The position numbers and the translations under genes were made by a program. Positions 62,489 to 64,000 of a DNA stretch of 64,000 nucleotides are shown here, in pieces. Numbering within the stretch: the stretch's first letter is position 1; each line of letters starts with the position of its first letter. The notes under the pieces are model-generated. The model was given only the letters and a program-made list of their open reading frames with translations, was not told the DNA's origin and ran no database searches. Source of the DNA: Clostridiales bacterium. Its GTDB lineage: Bacteria; Bacillota; Clostridia; Lachnospirales; Lachnospiraceae. The stretch lies in the NCBI GenBank assembly GCA_012523775.1, contig JAAYTK010000075.1:1-64000 (forward strand). The letters are read 5' to 3'.

Positions 62489-63181
62489 ATGAAGCATTAC
62501 AGCATAGCTATAGACGGACCTTCAGGAGCAGGAAAAAGTACAATAGCCAAGATGGTTGCAAGGCATTTGAACTTTATATATGTTGATACCGGTGCAATGT
62601 ATAGAGCATTGGCATTATACTTCTTAAGAAATAATATATCCGTAGCGGATAAGGAAGCAATAGAAAATGCCTGTAATTATGCTGATGTTATGATAGATTA
62701 TAAGGATGGAGAGCAACAGGTAATATTAAACGGAGAAAATGTCAACAGTCTTATCAGAACAGAGGAGGTTGGCAATATGGCAAGTGCATCCTCCGTATAT
62801 CCTGTTGTACGGCTAAAGCTGGTAGAACTACAAAGAAGCATGGCTAAAAAAGCCGATGTGGTAATGGATGGAAGAGAAATCGGTACCTTCGTGCTTCCCG
62901 AGGCGGATTTAAAAATATATCTAACAGCCAGTAGTAAGGAAAGGGCAAGAAGAAGATTTATTGAGCTTAAGGAAAGAGGTATATCTGCCGATATTAATGA
63001 AATTGAAAAAGATATTATTGAAAGGGATATGAGAGATATGAACAGAGAGTTTGCTCCTTTGAAGCAAGCCGATGATGCCATATTGGTAGATTCCTCTCAT
63101 ATGACTGTAGACGAAGTAAAGAATACAATAATTAAGTATTTTGAAGAAATTATACAGAACTCATCTAAGGAGCTGGGATAA
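62489..63181 (+). CDS. cmk: Cytidylate kinase
   Basis: Cmk phosphorylates CMP and dCMP. The 230-residue protein starts with the P-loop IAIDGPSGAGKST (residues 6-18) and has the substrate segments YVDTGAMYRALALY and MDGREIGTFVLPEADLKIYL, with a lid region rich in Arg (KERARRRFIEL). An in-frame TTG at 62477 is inside the ribosome site region; the ATG at 62489 follows GGAGGC. It shares one base with the ispH start (TAATG), indicating coupling. Confidence 0.96.
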   Translation: MKHYSIAIDGPSGAGKSTIAKMVARHLNFIYVDTGAMYRALALYFLRNNISVADKEAIENACNYADVMIDYKDGEQQVILNGENVNSLIRTEEVGNMASASSVYPVVRLKLVELQRSMAKKADVVMDGREIGTFVLPEADLKIYLTASSKERARRRFIELKERGISADINEIEKDIIERDMRDMNREFAPLKQADDAILVDSSHMTVDEVKNTIIKYFEEIIQNSSKELG

Positions 63182-64000
63182 TGAATATTACAATTGCAGA
63201 AAACGCCGGCTTCTGCTTTGGAGTACGTCGTGCAGTTGAACTTGTTTATAATGAGATAGAAAAAGGAGGACATATTTATACATATGGTCCTATAATTCAT
63301 AATGAAGAGGTTGTAGAGGATCTTAGGAATAAAGGCGTTAAGGTAGTAGAATCCTTGACGGAATTAAAAGATTTACCTAAGGGAACAATAATAATACGCT
63401 CCCATGGAATTTCCAAAAAGCTATATGACGAGATAACCTCCTACGGACACAAGATTGCTGATGCAACCTGTCCGTTTGTTAAGAAAATACACAATACGGT
63501 TAGTGAATATAATGATCGTCATATTATTATTGTCGGTGATCCGGAGCATCCGGAGATAAAGGGTATCATCGGTTGGTGCAATGGTGATAACTATACAGTG
63601 ATTCAGAATATTAAAGAAGCCGAGCAAATAGATTTACCTTTTGATACAAAGGTTTGCATGGTTTCTCAGACGACATTTAATTACATTAGATTTCAAGATT
63701 TAGTTGAAATAATATCAAAAAAGGGTTATGATATATTTGCTTTAAATACCATATGCAATGCGACACAATCTCGACAGACTGAAGCCTATGAAATGGCTAA
63801 AAAATCAGATGCTATGATCGTAATTGGTGGTAAACATAGCTCCAATACCAGGAAGCTATATGAAATTTGTAAAAAAGAATGTGAAAATACTTACTATATA
63901 CAGAAACCAGAAGACTTGGATTTAAATTTATTAAAATCCTTTCGAAATGTAGGTATTACAGCAGGGGCATCGACCCCACACAATATTATCAAGGAGGTTC
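63181..64000 (+). CDS. ispH: 4-hydroxy-3-methylbut-2-enyl diphosphate reductase, cut by the window end
   Basis: IspH makes IPP and DMAPP in the last step of the MEP isoprenoid pathway. The 273 residues present show the three iron-sulfur cysteines C12 (GFCFGVRRAV), C97 (ATCPFV) and C192 (NTICNATQSRQ), and the family's C-terminal GASTPHNIIKEV at the very end of the window. No stop is reached at 64000, although a normal IspH would end within a few codons. In Clostridia ispH is often fused to several ribosomal S1 RNA-binding domains, and the cmk-ispH-S1 order is typical, so such a fusion is likely. That part lies outside the window. Confidence 0.94.
   Translation, partial: MNITIAENAGFCFGVRRAVELVYNEIEKGGHIYTYGPIIHNEEVVEDLRNKGVKVVESLTELKDLPKGTIIIRSHGISKKLYDEITSYGHKIADATCPFVKKIHNTVSEYNDRHIIIVGDPEHPEIKGIIGWCNGDNYTVIQNIKEAEQIDLPFDTKVCMVSQTTFNYIRFQDLVEIISKKGYDIFALNTICNATQSRQTEAYEMAKKSDAMIVIGGKHSSNTRKLYEICKKECENTYYIQKPEDLDLNLLKSFRNVGITAGASTPHNIIKEV

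Noticed and set aside
1..64000. CRISPR arrays, rRNA, tRNA, tmRNA and insertion sequences
   Set aside because: No direct repeats with regular spacing, no cloverleaf-like sequence, no conserved rRNA segments and no transposase motifs were seen on either strand. Short RNAs could be missed by eye.

Overview
The window is an AT-rich, gene-dense chromosomal segment from a spore-forming, anaerobic Gram-positive bacterium, most likely a Lachnospiraceae (Clostridia). The placement rests on gene content and order: yqfC-yqfD-phoH-HD phosphohydrolase-ybeY, spoIIM next to a xerD-like gene, spoVB, a BofC-like protein, a GerM-domain lipoprotein, a DacF-type carboxypeptidase, RNase Y, the flavodiiron protein FprA, and cmk-ispH. 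Ribosome binding sites are strong AGGAGG types, and GTG and TTG starts are common. This is core chromosome. I found no phage, insertion sequence, CRISPR array, rRNA or tRNA. No stretch above 300 bases lacks a gene; the longest gap (30480-30762, 283 bases) holds a terminator, a consensus promoter and a structured leader.

Layout. 1-114: tail of an unidentified gene. 161-703: recU. 813-6804: histidine operon hisZ-hisG-hisD-hisB-hisA-hisIE, driven by a consensus promoter with a 36-nt palindrome at the expected transcript 5' end. The last gene has a decayed HisF-like barrel fused in front of HisI-HisE, and hisC, hisH and true hisF are absent here. 6874-9516: alaS. 9601-14001: an RND/MMPL exporter and a secreted YhgE-like coil protein, divergent from a TetR regulator. 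14130-14303: rpsU. 14438-18878: yqfC, yqfD, phoH, a shortened 7TM-HD phosphohydrolase with altered metal ligands, and ybeY. 18899-24832: DUF3048 lipoprotein, spoVB, BofC-like protein, HI0933 flavoprotein, DUF896 and 5-formyl-THF cyclo-ligase. 24848-32313: proA, hflK-hflC, an M14 peptidase, miaB and rny. 32487-36958: a tandem PAS-AraC regulator, a class I aminotransferase, proC and a Nudix hydrolase. 37064-39640: spoIIM, a catalytically altered XerD-like protein, and DAHP synthase on the minus strand.

39800-47927: pyrimidine-nucleoside phosphorylase, an Ig-like membrane protein, two D-Ala-D-Ala carboxypeptidases, a phosphoesterase, scpA-scpB and sortase B. 48058-49602: fprA and a small membrane protein. 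49712-52300: uxaC and kdgK, divergent from two back-to-back consensus promoters. 52393-55227: a membrane protein and an aconitase-family hydratase. 55324-56085: a secreted Thr/Pro-linker protein. 56284-64000: folD, rimO, pgsA, cinA, a GerM lipoprotein, a second HI0933 flavoprotein, cmk and ispH (cut by the window end, probably an ispH-S1 fusion).

The strongest oddities are: (1) the XerD-like protein at 37727-38602, which lacks three of six catalytic residues but keeps the tyrosine; (2) the decayed HisF domain fused to HisIE; (3) the short PgpH-like protein with HE and HN in place of HD and HH; (4) the single-chain duplication PAS-AraC-PAS-AraC; and (5) several perfect palindromes at promoters and in the alaS 3' region. 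All functional assignments are from reading motifs, not from database searches.
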